Part shown: one piece after another, positions 27,688 to 38,108 of the stretch | Layout of the letters: every line of letters starts with the position of its first letter | Position numbering within the stretch: position 1 is the stretch's first letter | Origin: Pectobacterium carotovorum | GTDB lineage: Bacteria; Pseudomonadota; Gammaproteobacteria; Enterobacterales; Enterobacteriaceae | Direction: 5' to 3' | NCBI RefSeq assembly: GCF_900129615.1 | Contig: NZ_FQWI01000002.1 | Span: 1 to 64,000, forward strand | DNA: 64,000 nucleotides | The notes under the pieces: generated by a model | Told to the model about the DNA's origin: nothing | Seen by the model: only the letters and a program-made list of their open reading frames with translations | The model's database searches: none | Program-made: the position numbers and the translations under genes

Positions 27688-28172
27688 ACCGTTATCGCAG
27701 GCATGGCAACTGGATTATCTGGCTTTCTTTTCTGATCGCCATGGTTTTGCAGATTATGCCGTGGCCGGATGAAATCTACATGTTTCGCCCCTCCTGGCTG
27801 ACGCTGTTCCTCATTTACTGGGTGATGGCATTGCCACATCGAGTGAATGTCGGCACCGGATTTATATTAGGTCTGATTATGGACCTGATTCTTGGGTCTA
27901 CACTGGGAGTACGGGCGCTGGCGCTGAGCATTGTTGCTTATTTGGTCGCCTTTAAATTCCAGCTATTCCGAAATATGGCGTTATGGCAGCAGGCGTTAAT
28001 CGTCATGTTGTTGTCGCTGCTGATGGATCTCACGGTATTCTGGGCAGAATTTTTAGTTATTAATGTCTCTTTCCGACCGGAAACATTCTGGAATAGCGTC
28101 GTTGATGGCGTACTCTGGCCGTGGCTGTTCCTGCTGATGCGTAAAATTCGTCGTCAGTTTACTGTGCAATAA
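27684..28172 (+). CDS. mreD: Rod-shape-determining protein MreD
   Basis: A 162-aa inner-membrane protein with five or six helices that completes the MreBCD complex and contacts MreC. The length and the motif [17 protein letters not shown] match E. coli. It is translationally coupled to mreC by the 4-base overlap. Confidence 0.97.
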   Translation: MNRYRRHGNWIIWLSFLIAMVLQIMPWPDEIYMFRPSWLTLFLIYWVMALPHRVNVGTGFILGLIMDLILGSTLGVRALALSIVAYLVAFKFQLFRNMALWQQALIVMLLSLLMDLTVFWAEFLVINVSFRPETFWNSVVDGVLWPWLFLLMRKIRRQFTVQ

Positions 28173-28180
28173 GGTGATTC

Positions 28181-28774
28181 ATGACTCAGCTTTATCTGGC
28201 CTCCGCTTCTCCCCGCCGTCGCGAACTGCTTACGCAGCTCGATATTACTTTTTCTGTACTGAATGTCGCGGTGGAAGAACAGCGGTTACCAGAAGAAGCG
28301 GCGGAAGTTTATGTCCGACGTCTGGCGCATGAGAAAGCGGCCGCCGGTGTCGCGGCTGCCCCGTCCGATTTGCCGGTTCTGGGTGCCGATACCATTGTGG
28401 TACTGAACGGTCAGGTATTAGAAAAACCGCAGGATGAAGCCCATGCGGCAGAGATGCTGAGTCAACTGTCCGGGAAATCACATCAGGTGATGACGGCCGT
28501 CGCGTTGGCAGATAAAGACGATGTCTTGAGCTGTCTGGTGATAACCGATGTCGTCTTCCGTCCGCTCTCGCAGCAGGATATCGAGCGGTATATCGCCAGC
28601 GGCGAACCGATGGATAAAGCCGGGGCTTACGGTATTCAGGGCAAAGGTGGATGCTTTGTCCGGTCGCTTAACGGGAGCTATTACGCGGTGGTTGGGCTGC
28701 CGCTGGTAGAAACCCATGAGCTATTCAGTAATTTTGCTGCGTTGCGGAGTGCAAGAGGAAAACATGACTGCTGA
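28181..28774 (+). CDS. yhdE: Maf-family dTTP/UTP pyrophosphatase YhdE
   Basis: A 197-aa nucleotide pyrophosphatase that removes dTTP, UTP and some modified nucleotides. It has [14 protein letters not shown] at the N-terminus, [15 protein letters not shown] with the catalytic Asp, and [10 protein letters not shown]. It lies 8 bases after mreD and overlaps rng by 11 bases. Confidence 0.96.
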   Translation: MTQLYLASASPRRRELLTQLDITFSVLNVAVEEQRLPEEAAEVYVRRLAHEKAAAGVAAAPSDLPVLGADTIVVLNGQVLEKPQDEAHAAEMLSQLSGKSHQVMTAVALADKDDVLSCLVITDVVFRPLSQQDIERYIASGEPMDKAGAYGIQGKGGCFVRSLNGSYYAVVGLPLVETHELFSNFAALRSARGKHDC

Positions 28775-30233
28775 GTTACTGGTAAACGTTACACCGTCAG
28801 AAACGCGCGTTGCCTATATCGACGGCGGTATTCTGCAAGAAATTCATATTGAGCGTGATGCGAAGCGCGGTATTGTCGGCAACATCTATAAGGGCCGCGT
28901 GAGCCGCGTCCTGCCGGGAATGCAGGCGGCGTTTGTGGATATCGGTCTGGATAAAGCGGCATTCCTGCACGCGTCCGATATTATGCCGCATACCGAATGC
29001 GTTGCCGGTGACGAACAAAAGAATTTTCACGTCCGTGATATCGCCGAACTGGTGCGTCAGGGGCAGGATCTCATGGTGCAGGTGGTCAAAGATCCGCTGG
29101 GAACCAAAGGCGCACGTCTGACGACGGATATCACGCTGCCGTCGCGCTATCTGGTGTTTATGCCGGGCGCATCGCACGTCGGCGTGTCACAGCGGATTGA
29201 GAGCGAAGCGGAACGCGAGCGCTTAAAGAAAACGGTCGCCGAGTATTGTGATGATGATGGTGGTTTCATCATTCGTACCGCTGCGGAAGGCGTCGGTGAA
29301 GAAGAGCTCTCGCAGGATGCGGCGTTCCTGAAGCGTCTGTGGGGCAAGGTGATGGAGCGCAAAAAGCGCAACCAGACCAAATGTAAGCTCTACGGTGAAG
29401 TGGCACTCGCCCAGCGAATTTTACGTGATTTTGCTGGTGCCGCGCTGGATCGCATTCGGATTGACTCCCGACTGACGTATGAAGCGCTGCTGGAATTTAC
29501 CGCCGAATACATCCCGGAGATGACCCGCAAACTTGAACACTATGCGGGCAAACAGCCGATTTTTGACCTGTTTGACGTGGAAAATGAGATTCAGCGTTCG
29601 CTGGACAGAAAGGTTGAACTGAAGTCTGGCGGCTATTTGATCATCGATCAGACCGAAGCGATGACCACCGTCGATATCAACACGGGGGCATTCGTCGGCC
29701 ACCGCAATCTGGATGAAACCATTTTCAACACCAATACGGAAGCGACGCAGGCGATTGCACGACAGCTGCGTCTGCGTAACCTCGGCGGCATCATCATTAT
29801 CGACTTCATCGATATGAATAATGAAGATCACCGTCGGCGGGTGCTGCATTCTCTGGAGCAGGCGCTCAGTAAAGATCGGGTCAAAACCAGTATTAGCGGC
29901 TTCTCTCAACTAGGATTAGTGGAGATGACGCGCAAACGCACGCGTGAGAGTATCGAACACGTGCTGTGTCATGAATGCCCGACGTGTCATGGCCGTGGCA
30001 CCGTGAAGACAGTAGAAAGCGTCTGCTATGAAATTATGCGTGAAATCGTGCGTGTCCACCACGCTTATGACACCGATCGTTTCCTGGTCTATGCCTCACC
30101 GGCAGTCGGGGAAGCGCTGAGAAGTGAAGAGTCGCACGCGTTAGCTGAGGTTGAGATTTTCGTCGGCAAACAGGTCAAAGTACAAATCGAACCCCTGTAT
30201 AGCCAGGAGCAGTTTGACGTCGTAATGATGTAA
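28764..30233 (+). CDS. rng: Ribonuclease G
   Basis: A 489-aa endoribonuclease that matures the 5' end of 16S rRNA and degrades some mRNAs. It has the S1 domain ([20 protein letters not shown]), the DNase I-like catalytic domain with [13 protein letters not shown] and IIIDFIDM (Mg-binding Asp), and the zinc-link CPTC near residue 405. The ATG at 28764 follows GAGGAA and gives the E. coli length. It overlaps the yhdE end. Confidence 0.98.
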   Translation: MTAELLVNVTPSETRVAYIDGGILQEIHIERDAKRGIVGNIYKGRVSRVLPGMQAAFVDIGLDKAAFLHASDIMPHTECVAGDEQKNFHVRDIAELVRQGQDLMVQVVKDPLGTKGARLTTDITLPSRYLVFMPGASHVGVSQRIESEAERERLKKTVAEYCDDDGGFIIRTAAEGVGEEELSQDAAFLKRLWGKVMERKKRNQTKCKLYGEVALAQRILRDFAGAALDRIRIDSRLTYEALLEFTAEYIPEMTRKLEHYAGKQPIFDLFDVENEIQRSLDRKVELKSGGYLIIDQTEAMTTVDINTGAFVGHRNLDETIFNTNTEATQAIARQLRLRNLGGIIIIDFIDMNNEDHRRRVLHSLEQALSKDRVKTSISGFSQLGLVEMTRKRTRESIEHVLCHECPTCHGRGTVKTVESVCYEIMREIVRVHHAYDTDRFLVYASPAVGEALRSEESHALAEVEIFVGKQVKVQIEPLYSQEQFDVVMM

Positions 30234-30274
30234 ATTCGTGCGCTCGTCGTCGGCGACGAAAGAAGGAGAAATTA

Positions 30275-33200
30275 GTGAGGCGACTGCCCGGAATACTTAT
30301 CATCACGGGTGCCACTCTTGTCGTGATGGTAGCGCTGTTAGTCAGCGGCTTAAGACTGGTGCTGCCACAGCTCGATCACTTCCGGCCACAGCTGGTGGCC
30401 TGGGCGCAGTCTGCTGCCGGTGTTCCGTTAGAGATCGGCTCGATGACAGGGCGCTGGGAGTCCTTTGGCCCCACGCTAGAAATTGAAAAGCTTCGCACGT
30501 CCCTGCCGGAATCGGACTGGCAGGTTGACCGTATTACGCTGGCGTTGGATGTGTGGCAGTCGCTGTTGCACGGGCGCTGGCAGTTTCGCGATCTCACGTT
30601 TCACCAGTTAAAACTGGATATTAATAGCCAATTTACCGGGCAGCAGCAGGATAGCAAACTGATGGAGTCAGGGAAGGTCAGCGATCTTTTCCTGCGCCAG
30701 TTTGACCACTTTGACCTGCGTGATAGCCACGTTACCTTTCTTACCCCTTCCGGTTCCCGCGCGGAGCTGAGCATTCCGCAACTGACCTGGCTGAATTCCG
30801 AGAAGCGCCACCGAGCGGAAGGCTTGATCAGCCTGTCGAGTTTTAACGGTCAGCACGGTGTCGTGCAGATGCGTATGGACTTGCATGACGATCAGGGGCT
30901 ACTCAGCAACGGTACGTTCTACCTGCAGGCTGACAATATCGATATGAAGCCCTGGCTCAGCCGCTGGATGAAAAACAATACCGGGCTGGAAAGTGCAGAT
31001 TTTAGTTTGGCGGCGTGGCTCAACGTCCGTGATGGTGACATCCACAGTGGCGATGTGCTCCTTAATCAGGGTACGGCGAACTGGGGTGAAGGAAGTGATG
31101 CGCATCGCCTGAATGTGGATGATATGGCGCTACATATCAGCCGTCAGGAAAATGGCTGGCAGGTGGATGTGCCTACATTGAATCTGGCAACGGATGGCGT
31201 CGCCTGGCCGAAAGGTCGGCTTTCCGCCCTCTGGCTGCCCAAAAATGAACATATGTTAGGGCCCGATCGGCAGGAAGAGCTGCGTGTTCGAGCCAGCAAC
31301 CTGGCATTGGAGCGGGTAAGCACGCTGCTTCCACTGCTGTCCGGCACGACGCCAGAATTGAAAGCGCGCTGGGATGAACTGCAACCGACAGGCACCTTGA
31401 ATACCGTTGCCGTCGATATTCCTCTGCAACAGCCGGAGCGAAGCCGCTTTCAGGCCAACTGGCAGGATGTGAGCTGGAAACAGTGGAAATTACTGCCGGG
31501 GGTCGATCATTTCTCCGGCTCTGCGCGCGGTAGCGCCGAGCGTGGTCAGGTCAGCGTCGAATTAAAACAGAGCACGCTGCCCTATGTTGATATGTTCCGC
31601 GCGCCGCTGGAAATCAAGCAGGCCAGCGGCACGATTGACTGGCGTAATGATGCGCAAGGCCTGTCGCTCTGGAGTCATGGGCTGGATGTGCAGGCGAAAT
31701 CGCTATGGGCTAACGGCGATTTCCGCTATGAACAGCCCGCCAAACAGGAACCGAAGCTGGATATTTTGGCGGGCATTCGGCTGACCGATGCGGCGGATGC
31801 CTGGCGCTATTATCCCGAACTGTTTATGGGCACCGAGCTGGTGGACTACCTGAGCGGTGCGCTGAAAGGCGGCCGTGTTGATAACGCGACGCTGATCTTT
31901 GCTGGTAATCCGCAGCATTTCCCGTATACGCACAACGAGGGCCAGTTTGAAGTCTGGGTACCGGTTAAAGATGCCACCTTCGAATTTCAGCCGGGCTGGC
32001 CTGCGCTGACGCCGCTGGATATCAATCTGGACTTTGCTAACAACGGCCTGTGGATGTTTGCGCCACAAACCTGGCTGGGTAAGGTGGAAGGCAAAAACAT
32101 TAGCGCGGTTATTCCCGATTATGAAAAAGAGATGCTGCTCGTCGATGGCGAACTGGACGGTCCGGGGCCAGAGGTGGGGAACTATTTTCATCAGACGCCG
32201 CTGAAATCCTCGTTGGGCACGGCGCTGGACGAGCTGAAAATTGGCGGGCCGGTGAAAGGGACGCTGCATCTGGATATTCCGCTTGCCGGTGACGATGTCC
32301 GCGCCAGTGGCGACATTACGCTGAACAATAACAGTCTCTACATCAAGCCGCTGGATACCACGATTAAGAATCTCACCGGTAAGTTCCGCTATGAAAACGG
32401 TAACTTACGCAGTGAAACCCTTCAGGCGAACTGGCTGAATCAGCCGATGGCGGTCAATTTCACGACGGAAGAGCAGGCGAAGGCTTTTCTGGTGAATGTT
32501 GGCTTGCAGGGCGACTGGCAGCCTGCGCTCTTGCCCGGTTTACCGGCATCGGCAAGCAAAGCCCTGTCCGGCACAGCAGGCTGGAAGAGTACGGTGGCTG
32601 TCAACCTGCCGCATTCTGGTAAAACGACCTATGATGTTGATGTACAGGCTGATCTAAATAAAGTAAGTAGTCACTTACCTAACCCACTCAGTAAGCCTGC
32701 TGGCGAGAACCTGCCGCTGGAAGTGAAAGCCAGCGGCGACCTGAATGGTTTTGCCATGCAAGGGCGAGTGGGCAAAGATAACCGTTTCAATAGCCAATGG
32801 CTGCTAAAAGGCGACACCGTGACGCTGGCGCGGGCAAGCTGGCAGAACGGGGCAACGGCGGCGCCTGCATTGCCAGAAGATTCCGCTTTGGTACTCGATC
32901 TCCCGCCGCTGGATGCTGAAAGCTGGCTGGGGCTTCTGCCTGCGCTGCGTGCCTCGACACCAGCCGAAGGGAAAAAGGCGCATAGTTCTCTTCGTTTTCC
33001 TGAAGCCGTGACACTGCGGACGCCTGAGCTACAGTTGCTGGGGCAACAGTGGCACGATCTGGAAATCACGCGTAAAAATACGCTTTCTGGCAGTGAAGTG
33101 CAGGCAAAAGGGCGCGAAATTGACGGCATGGTTGAGATACCCAATCGCGGCATGTGGCGCAGCGACATCAATTATCTCTACTACAATCCTCAGTGGAAAG

Positions 33201-34105
33201 GGAATGAAGCGACCAACCCAGTGGCATTAGCAGAGAAAAAATCGCCGCTAAACGACCCGAGCATCAGCTTTGAGGACTGGCCGTCGCTGGCGGTTAACTG
33301 TCGGCAGTGCTGGATTCTCGGGCAGAATATGGGACGTATCCAGGGAACGCTGCTGCCAGAAAAGGAAAAATTAACGCTGGCAGACGGCATCATTGATACG
33401 GGCAAGGCGCGTTTGACGGTAAACGGTTCCTGGCAGGAAAACGCAGAAGGCGTGCGGACGGCGTTAAAAGGCCGTCTGACAGGTGATAGCCTAGAGCAGA
33501 ACGCTAACTGGTTTGGCGTTGATTCACCGCTGAAAGCTGGTTCTTTCGATGTGGACTACGATCTGTACTGGCGCGGTACGCCTTGGGCACCGGATATTGC
33601 CAGCCTGAGCGGAATATTGCACACGCGCATCGGTAAGGGTGAGATTGCTGAAGTGGGGGCGGGTCAGGCTGGTCAATTGCTGCGTTTATTGAGCTTTGAT
33701 GCGCTGATGCGTAAGCTGCGGTTCGATTTTAGTGATACGTTTGGCCGTGGATTTTACTTCGACTCGATTCGCAACACGGCATGGATTAAAGACGGCGTGT
33801 TGCATACTGATGATATGTTGGTCGACGGGCTGGAGGCCGATATCGCGATAAAAGGCGATCTCGATCTCGCTAAGCGACAGGTCAATATGGAAGCGGTTAT
33901 CGCCCCGGAAATTTCTGCGACGGTGGGGGTGGCGACCGCATTTGCCGTCAACCCGGTCGTTGGGGCCGCGGTGTTTGCTGCCAGTAAAGTGCTGGCACCG
34001 CTATGGAACAAGATTTCGCTGATTCGCTACCAGATTTCCGGTAGCCTCGATCAGCCAAAGATTCAGGAAGTGTTGCGTGAGCCGAACAAGAAGAAAGGCG
34101 AATAA
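30275..34105 (+). CDS. yhdP: AsmA-like intermembrane phospholipid transporter YhdP
   Basis: A 1276-aa protein with one N-terminal membrane helix (about residues 5-27) and a very long periplasmic part. YhdP, TamB and YdbH form beta-groove bridges that carry phospholipids to the outer membrane. DUF3971 and AsmA-like regions cover most of its length. It starts with GTG after AAGGAG. The C-terminal region is AVNPVVGAAVFAASKVLAPLWNKI. It lies 41 bases after rng in the same operon. Confidence 0.96.
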   Translation: MRRLPGILIITGATLVVMVALLVSGLRLVLPQLDHFRPQLVAWAQSAAGVPLEIGSMTGRWESFGPTLEIEKLRTSLPESDWQVDRITLALDVWQSLLHGRWQFRDLTFHQLKLDINSQFTGQQQDSKLMESGKVSDLFLRQFDHFDLRDSHVTFLTPSGSRAELSIPQLTWLNSEKRHRAEGLISLSSFNGQHGVVQMRMDLHDDQGLLSNGTFYLQADNIDMKPWLSRWMKNNTGLESADFSLAAWLNVRDGDIHSGDVLLNQGTANWGEGSDAHRLNVDDMALHISRQENGWQVDVPTLNLATDGVAWPKGRLSALWLPKNEHMLGPDRQEELRVRASNLALERVSTLLPLLSGTTPELKARWDELQPTGTLNTVAVDIPLQQPERSRFQANWQDVSWKQWKLLPGVDHFSGSARGSAERGQVSVELKQSTLPYVDMFRAPLEIKQASGTIDWRNDAQGLSLWSHGLDVQAKSLWANGDFRYEQPAKQEPKLDILAGIRLTDAADAWRYYPELFMGTELVDYLSGALKGGRVDNATLIFAGNPQHFPYTHNEGQFEVWVPVKDATFEFQPGWPALTPLDINLDFANNGLWMFAPQTWLGKVEGKNISAVIPDYEKEMLLVDGELDGPGPEVGNYFHQTPLKSSLGTALDELKIGGPVKGTLHLDIPLAGDDVRASGDITLNNNSLYIKPLDTTIKNLTGKFRYENGNLRSETLQANWLNQPMAVNFTTEEQAKAFLVNVGLQGDWQPALLPGLPASASKALSGTAGWKSTVAVNLPHSGKTTYDVDVQADLNKVSSHLPNPLSKPAGENLPLEVKASGDLNGFAMQGRVGKDNRFNSQWLLKGDTVTLARASWQNGATAAPALPEDSALVLDLPPLDAESWLGLLPALRASTPAEGKKAHSSLRFPEAVTLRTPELQLLGQQWHDLEITRKNTLSGSEVQAKGREIDGMVEIPNRGMWRSDINYLYYNPQWKGNEATNPVALAEKKSPLNDPSISFEDWPSLAVNCRQCWILGQNMGRIQGTLLPEKEKLTLADGIIDTGKARLTVNGSWQENAEGVRTALKGRLTGDSLEQNANWFGVDSPLKAGSFDVDYDLYWRGTPWAPDIASLSGILHTRIGKGEIAEVGAGQAGQLLRLLSFDALMRKLRFDFSDTFGRGFYFDSIRNTAWIKDGVLHTDDMLVDGLEADIAIKGDLDLAKRQVNMEAVIAPEISATVGVATAFAVNPVVGAAVFAASKVLAPLWNKISLIRYQISGSLDQPKIQEVLREPNKKKGE

Positions 34106-34161
34106 TGCCGTTAGGGCAGCGCAGCGTACTCAGCCGATTATCTGATAAAGAGTGAAAAACT

Positions 34162-35607
34162 ATGAGCCTTTCGTTTGTCAGTGAGCAGTTACTCACCGCC
34201 AACAAATTGAATCTTGACGATCTCGCCGCTGTGCTGGGGTCGCTTAATGAGCGTCGACTGGACTATGCCGATCTCTATTTCCAGTCCAGCTACCATGAGT
34301 CTTGGGTACTGGAAGATCGCATCATTAAAGACGGTTCTTACAATATCGATCAGGGCGTGGGTATCCGTGCGATTGACGGTGAAAAGACCGGGTTTGCTTA
34401 TGCCGATCAGATCACGCTGAACGCATTGCACCAGAGCGCGCAGGCAGCACGCAGTATTGTGCGGGAACAGGGTACAGGCACGGCGCACACGTTGGGAGCG
34501 GTATCGCATCATGCGCTCTATCCAACGTTGAACCCGCTGGATAGCCTGACGCGTGAGGACAAAATTGCGCTGTTGCAGCGTGCTGACACGGTCGCGCGTG
34601 CCGCAGATGCGCGCGTGCAGGAAGTGTCAGCCAGCCTGACCGGCGTGTATGAGCTGGTGCTGGTGGCGGCGACGGACGGTACGCTGGCGGCGGATGTGCG
34701 GCCGTTAGTGCGTTTGTCGATCAGCGTGTTGGTCGAAGCCGAGGGCAAACGTGAACGCGGCTCCAGCGGTGGCGGCCTGCGTGGCGGCTATGACTATTTC
34801 TGGGAAGTGGCTGACGGCGAAGCGCGCGTCGATGCCTGGGCAAAAGAAGCCGTGCGTATGGCGCTGGTTAACCTGTCGGCGGTGGCTGCACCTGCGGGGC
34901 CAATGCCTGTGGTGCTGGGTGCTGGCTGGCCGGGTGTGTTGCTGCATGAAGCGGTAGGACACGGTCTGGAAGGCGATTTTAACCGTCGCGGTACGTCAGT
35001 GTTCAGCGGACAGATGGGGAAACTCGTTGCGTCAGAGCTGTGCACGGTGGTGGATGACGGCACGCTGACCGGGCGTCGCGGTTCGGTTTCGATGGACGAT
35101 GAAGGCGTTCCGGGGCAATACAATGTCCTGATCGAAAACGGTATTCTGAAAGGCTATATGCAGGACAAGATGAATGCTCGTCTGATGGGCGTTGCGCCAA
35201 CGGGCAACGGTCGCCGCGAATCTTATGCGCATCTGCCGATGCCGCGCATGACGAACACCTACATGCTGGCTGGGAAATCCACGCCGGAAGAGATTATCTC
35301 CAGCGTTGAATACGGTCTGTATGCGCCAAACTTTGGCGGCGGTCAGGTCGATATCACTTCTGGCAAGTTCGTCTTCTCGACATCTGAAGCATACCTGATC
35401 GAAAAAGGCCGTATCACTACGCCAGTCAAAGGCGCAACGCTGATTGGTTCCGGCATTGAAGCGATGCAGCAGATCTCGATGGTTGGTAACGATCTGGCGT
35501 TGGATAAAGGCGTCGGCGTGTGCGGTAAAGAAGGGCAAAGCCTGCCTGTCGGTGTGGGTCAGCCTACGCTGAAGCTGGAAAGCCTGACCGTCGGCGGCAC
35601 CGCGTAA
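34162..35607 (+). CDS. tldD: Metalloprotease TldD
   Basis: A 481-aa subunit that forms the TldD-TldE peptidase with PmbA (TldE), encoded at 42647-43987. It carries the zinc motif [11 protein letters not shown] near residue 263. The pair degrades unfolded peptides and cuts microcin B17 and CcdA leaders. The length matches E. coli. It is last in the rng-yhdP-tldD run. Confidence 0.98.
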   Translation: MSLSFVSEQLLTANKLNLDDLAAVLGSLNERRLDYADLYFQSSYHESWVLEDRIIKDGSYNIDQGVGIRAIDGEKTGFAYADQITLNALHQSAQAARSIVREQGTGTAHTLGAVSHHALYPTLNPLDSLTREDKIALLQRADTVARAADARVQEVSASLTGVYELVLVAATDGTLAADVRPLVRLSISVLVEAEGKRERGSSGGGLRGGYDYFWEVADGEARVDAWAKEAVRMALVNLSAVAAPAGPMPVVLGAGWPGVLLHEAVGHGLEGDFNRRGTSVFSGQMGKLVASELCTVVDDGTLTGRRGSVSMDDEGVPGQYNVLIENGILKGYMQDKMNARLMGVAPTGNGRRESYAHLPMPRMTNTYMLAGKSTPEEIISSVEYGLYAPNFGGGQVDITSGKFVFSTSEAYLIEKGRITTPVKGATLIGSGIEAMQQISMVGNDLALDKGVGVCGKEGQSLPVGVGQPTLKLESLTVGGTA

Positions 35608-35635
35608 TTCGTGCTGATGTTTGAGAACCCTTTAG

Positions 35636-35664
35636 AACCGCGCTTTATTAGCGCGGTTTTTTTT
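35636..35664. terminator. Terminator after tldD
   Basis: An 8-bp stem, AACCGCGC with its complement, has a 7-base loop and runs into eight T residues on the plus strand. It overlaps the last codons of aaeR on the opposite strand. Confidence 0.9.
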
Positions 35665-36589
35665 CCTCGCTATGATTCTGCCGATAACCCTGATATGTCA
35701 GGGCGACGTTTTTGAAGTATTCCGTCATGTAGTTAATGCAGACCTGTACTTTTAGCGGCAGGTTATCTTTGCGGGTGTAGAGCGCGTAGACCGGACGCGG
35801 GTCGGAGTGGTAGCGGTTGAACAGGATCTCAATTTCGCCGCGATTGATTTCGTCCACGATCCACATGAGCGGCACGTACGCGATGCCCGCTCCGGCCTTG
35901 AGCCAGCGCACCAGCGTTTGTGGGTCGTTAGTGACAAAGCGTCCTTGTGGTGTGACGCGGGTCGAAATGCCTTCGGGGGCGATCAGCTCAAATTCGCTGT
36001 CGGGCCGCACGCTGTATTCCAGCCAGGAAAAATTCACCATATCTGCCGGCTTATCCGGCGTACCGTGCTGTGCCAGATAGCTTTTCGCGGCACAGACCAC
36101 CATCGGCATCGAGCCTAAGCGTTTCGAGAACAGGCTGGAATCCTGTAGCGCACCGACGCGGATAACGATATCCAGTCCGTCGGCAATCAGGTCGGGCGCG
36201 GGAATTCCGGTGACCAGATTGACGGATAGACCGGGATATTCCTTCAGCATCGCGGCAGTCATGGTGGACAACACATTCTGTGCCATCGTGGAAGAACTAC
36301 CGATGCGCAGCGTGCCGATCGGCGTGTTGTTGAAAGCATAAAGCTGCTCATGGACCTCATGCGCTTCATGCAGCATGCGGCGACAGCCGTGGTAGTAAAT
36401 TTTCCCCGCTTCCGTCAAACCAATGCTGCGCGTACTGCGATTAAGCAGCTTAATCTGTAGTTCATCTTCAAGCTTGGTGACGGTCTGGCTGACGGCGGAT
36501 ACGCTCATCTGCAACTGGCGAGCGGCGGCGGTAAAAGAACCAAATTCCACCACGCGGGCAAACACCGACATACTCTTTAGTCTTTCCAT
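35648..36589 (-). CDS. aaeR: LysR-type regulator AaeR
   Basis: A 313-aa LysR activator of the divergent aaeXAB aromatic-acid efflux operon. The N-terminal helix-turn-helix is FGSFTAAARQLQMSVSAVSQTVTKLE, followed by an effector-binding periplasmic-type domain. In E. coli inducers are hydroxylated aromatic acids such as p-hydroxybenzoate, plausible signals for a plant pathogen. Its last codons overlap the tldD terminator. Confidence 0.94.
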   Translation of the reverse strand: MERLKSMSVFARVVEFGSFTAAARQLQMSVSAVSQTVTKLEDELQIKLLNRSTRSIGLTEAGKIYYHGCRRMLHEAHEVHEQLYAFNNTPIGTLRIGSSSTMAQNVLSTMTAAMLKEYPGLSVNLVTGIPAPDLIADGLDIVIRVGALQDSSLFSKRLGSMPMVVCAAKSYLAQHGTPDKPADMVNFSWLEYSVRPDSEFELIAPEGISTRVTPQGRFVTNDPQTLVRWLKAGAGIAYVPLMWIVDEINRGEIEILFNRYHSDPRPVYALYTRKDNLPLKVQVCINYMTEYFKNVALTYQGYRQNHSEEKKPR

Positions 36590-36923
36590 TATTCACTCTG
36601 GCTTAAAAGTGATTTAGATCACACTATGTAGATAAGGTGATAATAAGCATCCATAATATAGCCTATCCGGTGGTTCTGGGCAGAACAGAGCCATTCAATG
36701 ATTGTGTTTATTTACCCAATTAGAGTAATACGCTGATTTCCCATCGTTAGTCAGCCCCTGCTGACATCGCTATTCATCAGTTTAACGTTATCCCATCCGT
36801 TGGCTGCTCGCCTGCGGGATGAGGCTCTGTTGTCGGTGCTGAAAGGCCGCGCCAGACGACATAATTTACCACCCGGTAGCACACCTGCTCGCTACCGTTA
36901 TCGACTAGAAAAAGGAAAAGAGG
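36590..36923. promoter_or_regulatory. aaeR-aaeX divergent control region with CRP-like site
   Basis: 334 bases without a gene. AGTGATTTAGATCACA at 36608-36623 matches the CRP consensus TGTGA-N6-TCACA in nine of ten key bases and lies 19 bases before aaeR. AaeR sites should lie further towards aaeX, where no exact motif can be named by eye. Confidence 0.6.
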
Positions 36924-37127
36924 ATGAGTTCACTCCCGGTTATGGTGCTGTTCGGGCTGTCATTTCCCCCCGTATTTTTTGTCTTGCTGGTGTCGTTGAC
37001 CCTGTTCTTTGTCGTGAACCGCCTGCTGCAACCGACGGGTATCTATGACTTCGTCTGGCACCCTGCGCTGTTTAACAGCGCGCTGTTCTGCTGTCTGTTT
37101 TATTTACTGTTCCGTTACGGTCTGTGA
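36924..37127 (+). CDS. aaeX: Small membrane protein AaeX
   Basis: A 67-aa protein with two hydrophobic helices and the conserved [15 protein letters not shown]. It is the first gene of the aaeXAB efflux operon. Its own role is unknown. AGGAAAAGAGG precedes the ATG. Confidence 0.95.
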   Translation: MSSLPVMVLFGLSFPPVFFVLLVSLTLFFVVNRLLQPTGIYDFVWHPALFNSALFCCLFYLLFRYGL

Positions 37128-37134
37128 GGTGTCT

Positions 37135-38100
37135 GTGAAAGCGTTCTTTTTACCCTTGTTTAGACAGCAGGCCGTGCTGATCAAAAAACTGAGCCGCGTG
37201 GTCATCACGCTGGTGATTGTGCTGTGTGCGATTGTGGCAATCTTCCGTGTCTGGGCGTTCTATACCGAATCTCCCTGGACGCGTGATGCCAAATTTACGG
37301 CAGATGTGGTGGCGATCGCGCCAGATGTCAGCGGATTATTGACCGATGTTCGCGTCACGGACAATCAACTGGTAAACAAAGGTGATGTGCTGTTTGTCAT
37401 CGACCAGCCGCGCTACCATCAGGCCGTGGCACAGGCGGAAGCGGATGTTGCCTACTATCAGGCGCTGGTGACGGAAAAACGCCGGGAGTCCGGTCGTCGG
37501 GCGCGGCTGGGTGTCAGCGCGATGTCCCAGGAAAATATCGACCAGTCCAGCAATGCGTTAGAAACCGCCACGCACCAGCTTGCTAAAGCGCAGGCGGTAC
37601 TGTCACTGGCTAAACTGGAACTGGAACGCACCGTGGTACGCGCCCCTGCCGACGGCTGGGTCACCAACCTGCATGTACAGAGCGGCGAGTTTATCGAACG
37701 CGGCAATACGGCGGTGGCGCTGGTGAAAAAGGATTCGTTTTACCTGCTGGCTTACATGGAAGAGACCAAGCTTGAAGGTGTTCGCCGTGGCTATCGTGCG
37801 GAAATCACCCCGCTGGGTAGCGAAAAGATATTTTACGGCACGGTAGACAGCGTGGCGGCTGGGGTCAATAACAACAGCAACAGTGCGAACACGAAAGGCC
37901 TGGCTAACGTGGATTCCAATCTGGAGTGGGTGCGTTTGGCGCAGCGCGTGCCGGTAAAAATCCGTCTCGATCGACAAATGGGCGATCTCTATCCAGCTGG
38001 CACGACGGCGACCGTAGTGATTACCGGCGAGCAGGTCAACAACGACAAAAAACCGTCGCCGCTCATTCGTCTGCTTTATCGCCTGCGTGAGTTCGGCTAA
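37135..38100 (+). CDS. aaeA: Aromatic-acid efflux pump, membrane-fusion subunit AaeA
   Basis: A 321-aa periplasmic adaptor with an N-terminal membrane anchor (about residues 22-44), a biotinyl-lipoyl-like hairpin and a coiled coil. [20 protein letters not shown] and [15 protein letters not shown] are typical of HlyD-family adaptors. The start is taken as GTG at 37135, with GAGG 5 bases upstream. Other GTG codons nearby are possible. It couples AaeB to the outer membrane. Confidence 0.93.
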   Translation: MKAFFLPLFRQQAVLIKKLSRVVITLVIVLCAIVAIFRVWAFYTESPWTRDAKFTADVVAIAPDVSGLLTDVRVTDNQLVNKGDVLFVIDQPRYHQAVAQAEADVAYYQALVTEKRRESGRRARLGVSAMSQENIDQSSNALETATHQLAKAQAVLSLAKLELERTVVRAPADGWVTNLHVQSGEFIERGNTAVALVKKDSFYLLAYMEETKLEGVRRGYRAEITPLGSEKIFYGTVDSVAAGVNNNSNSANTKGLANVDSNLEWVRLAQRVPVKIRLDRQMGDLYPAGTTATVVITGEQVNNDKKPSPLIRLLYRLREFG

Positions 38101-38108
38101 GTGAGGCG

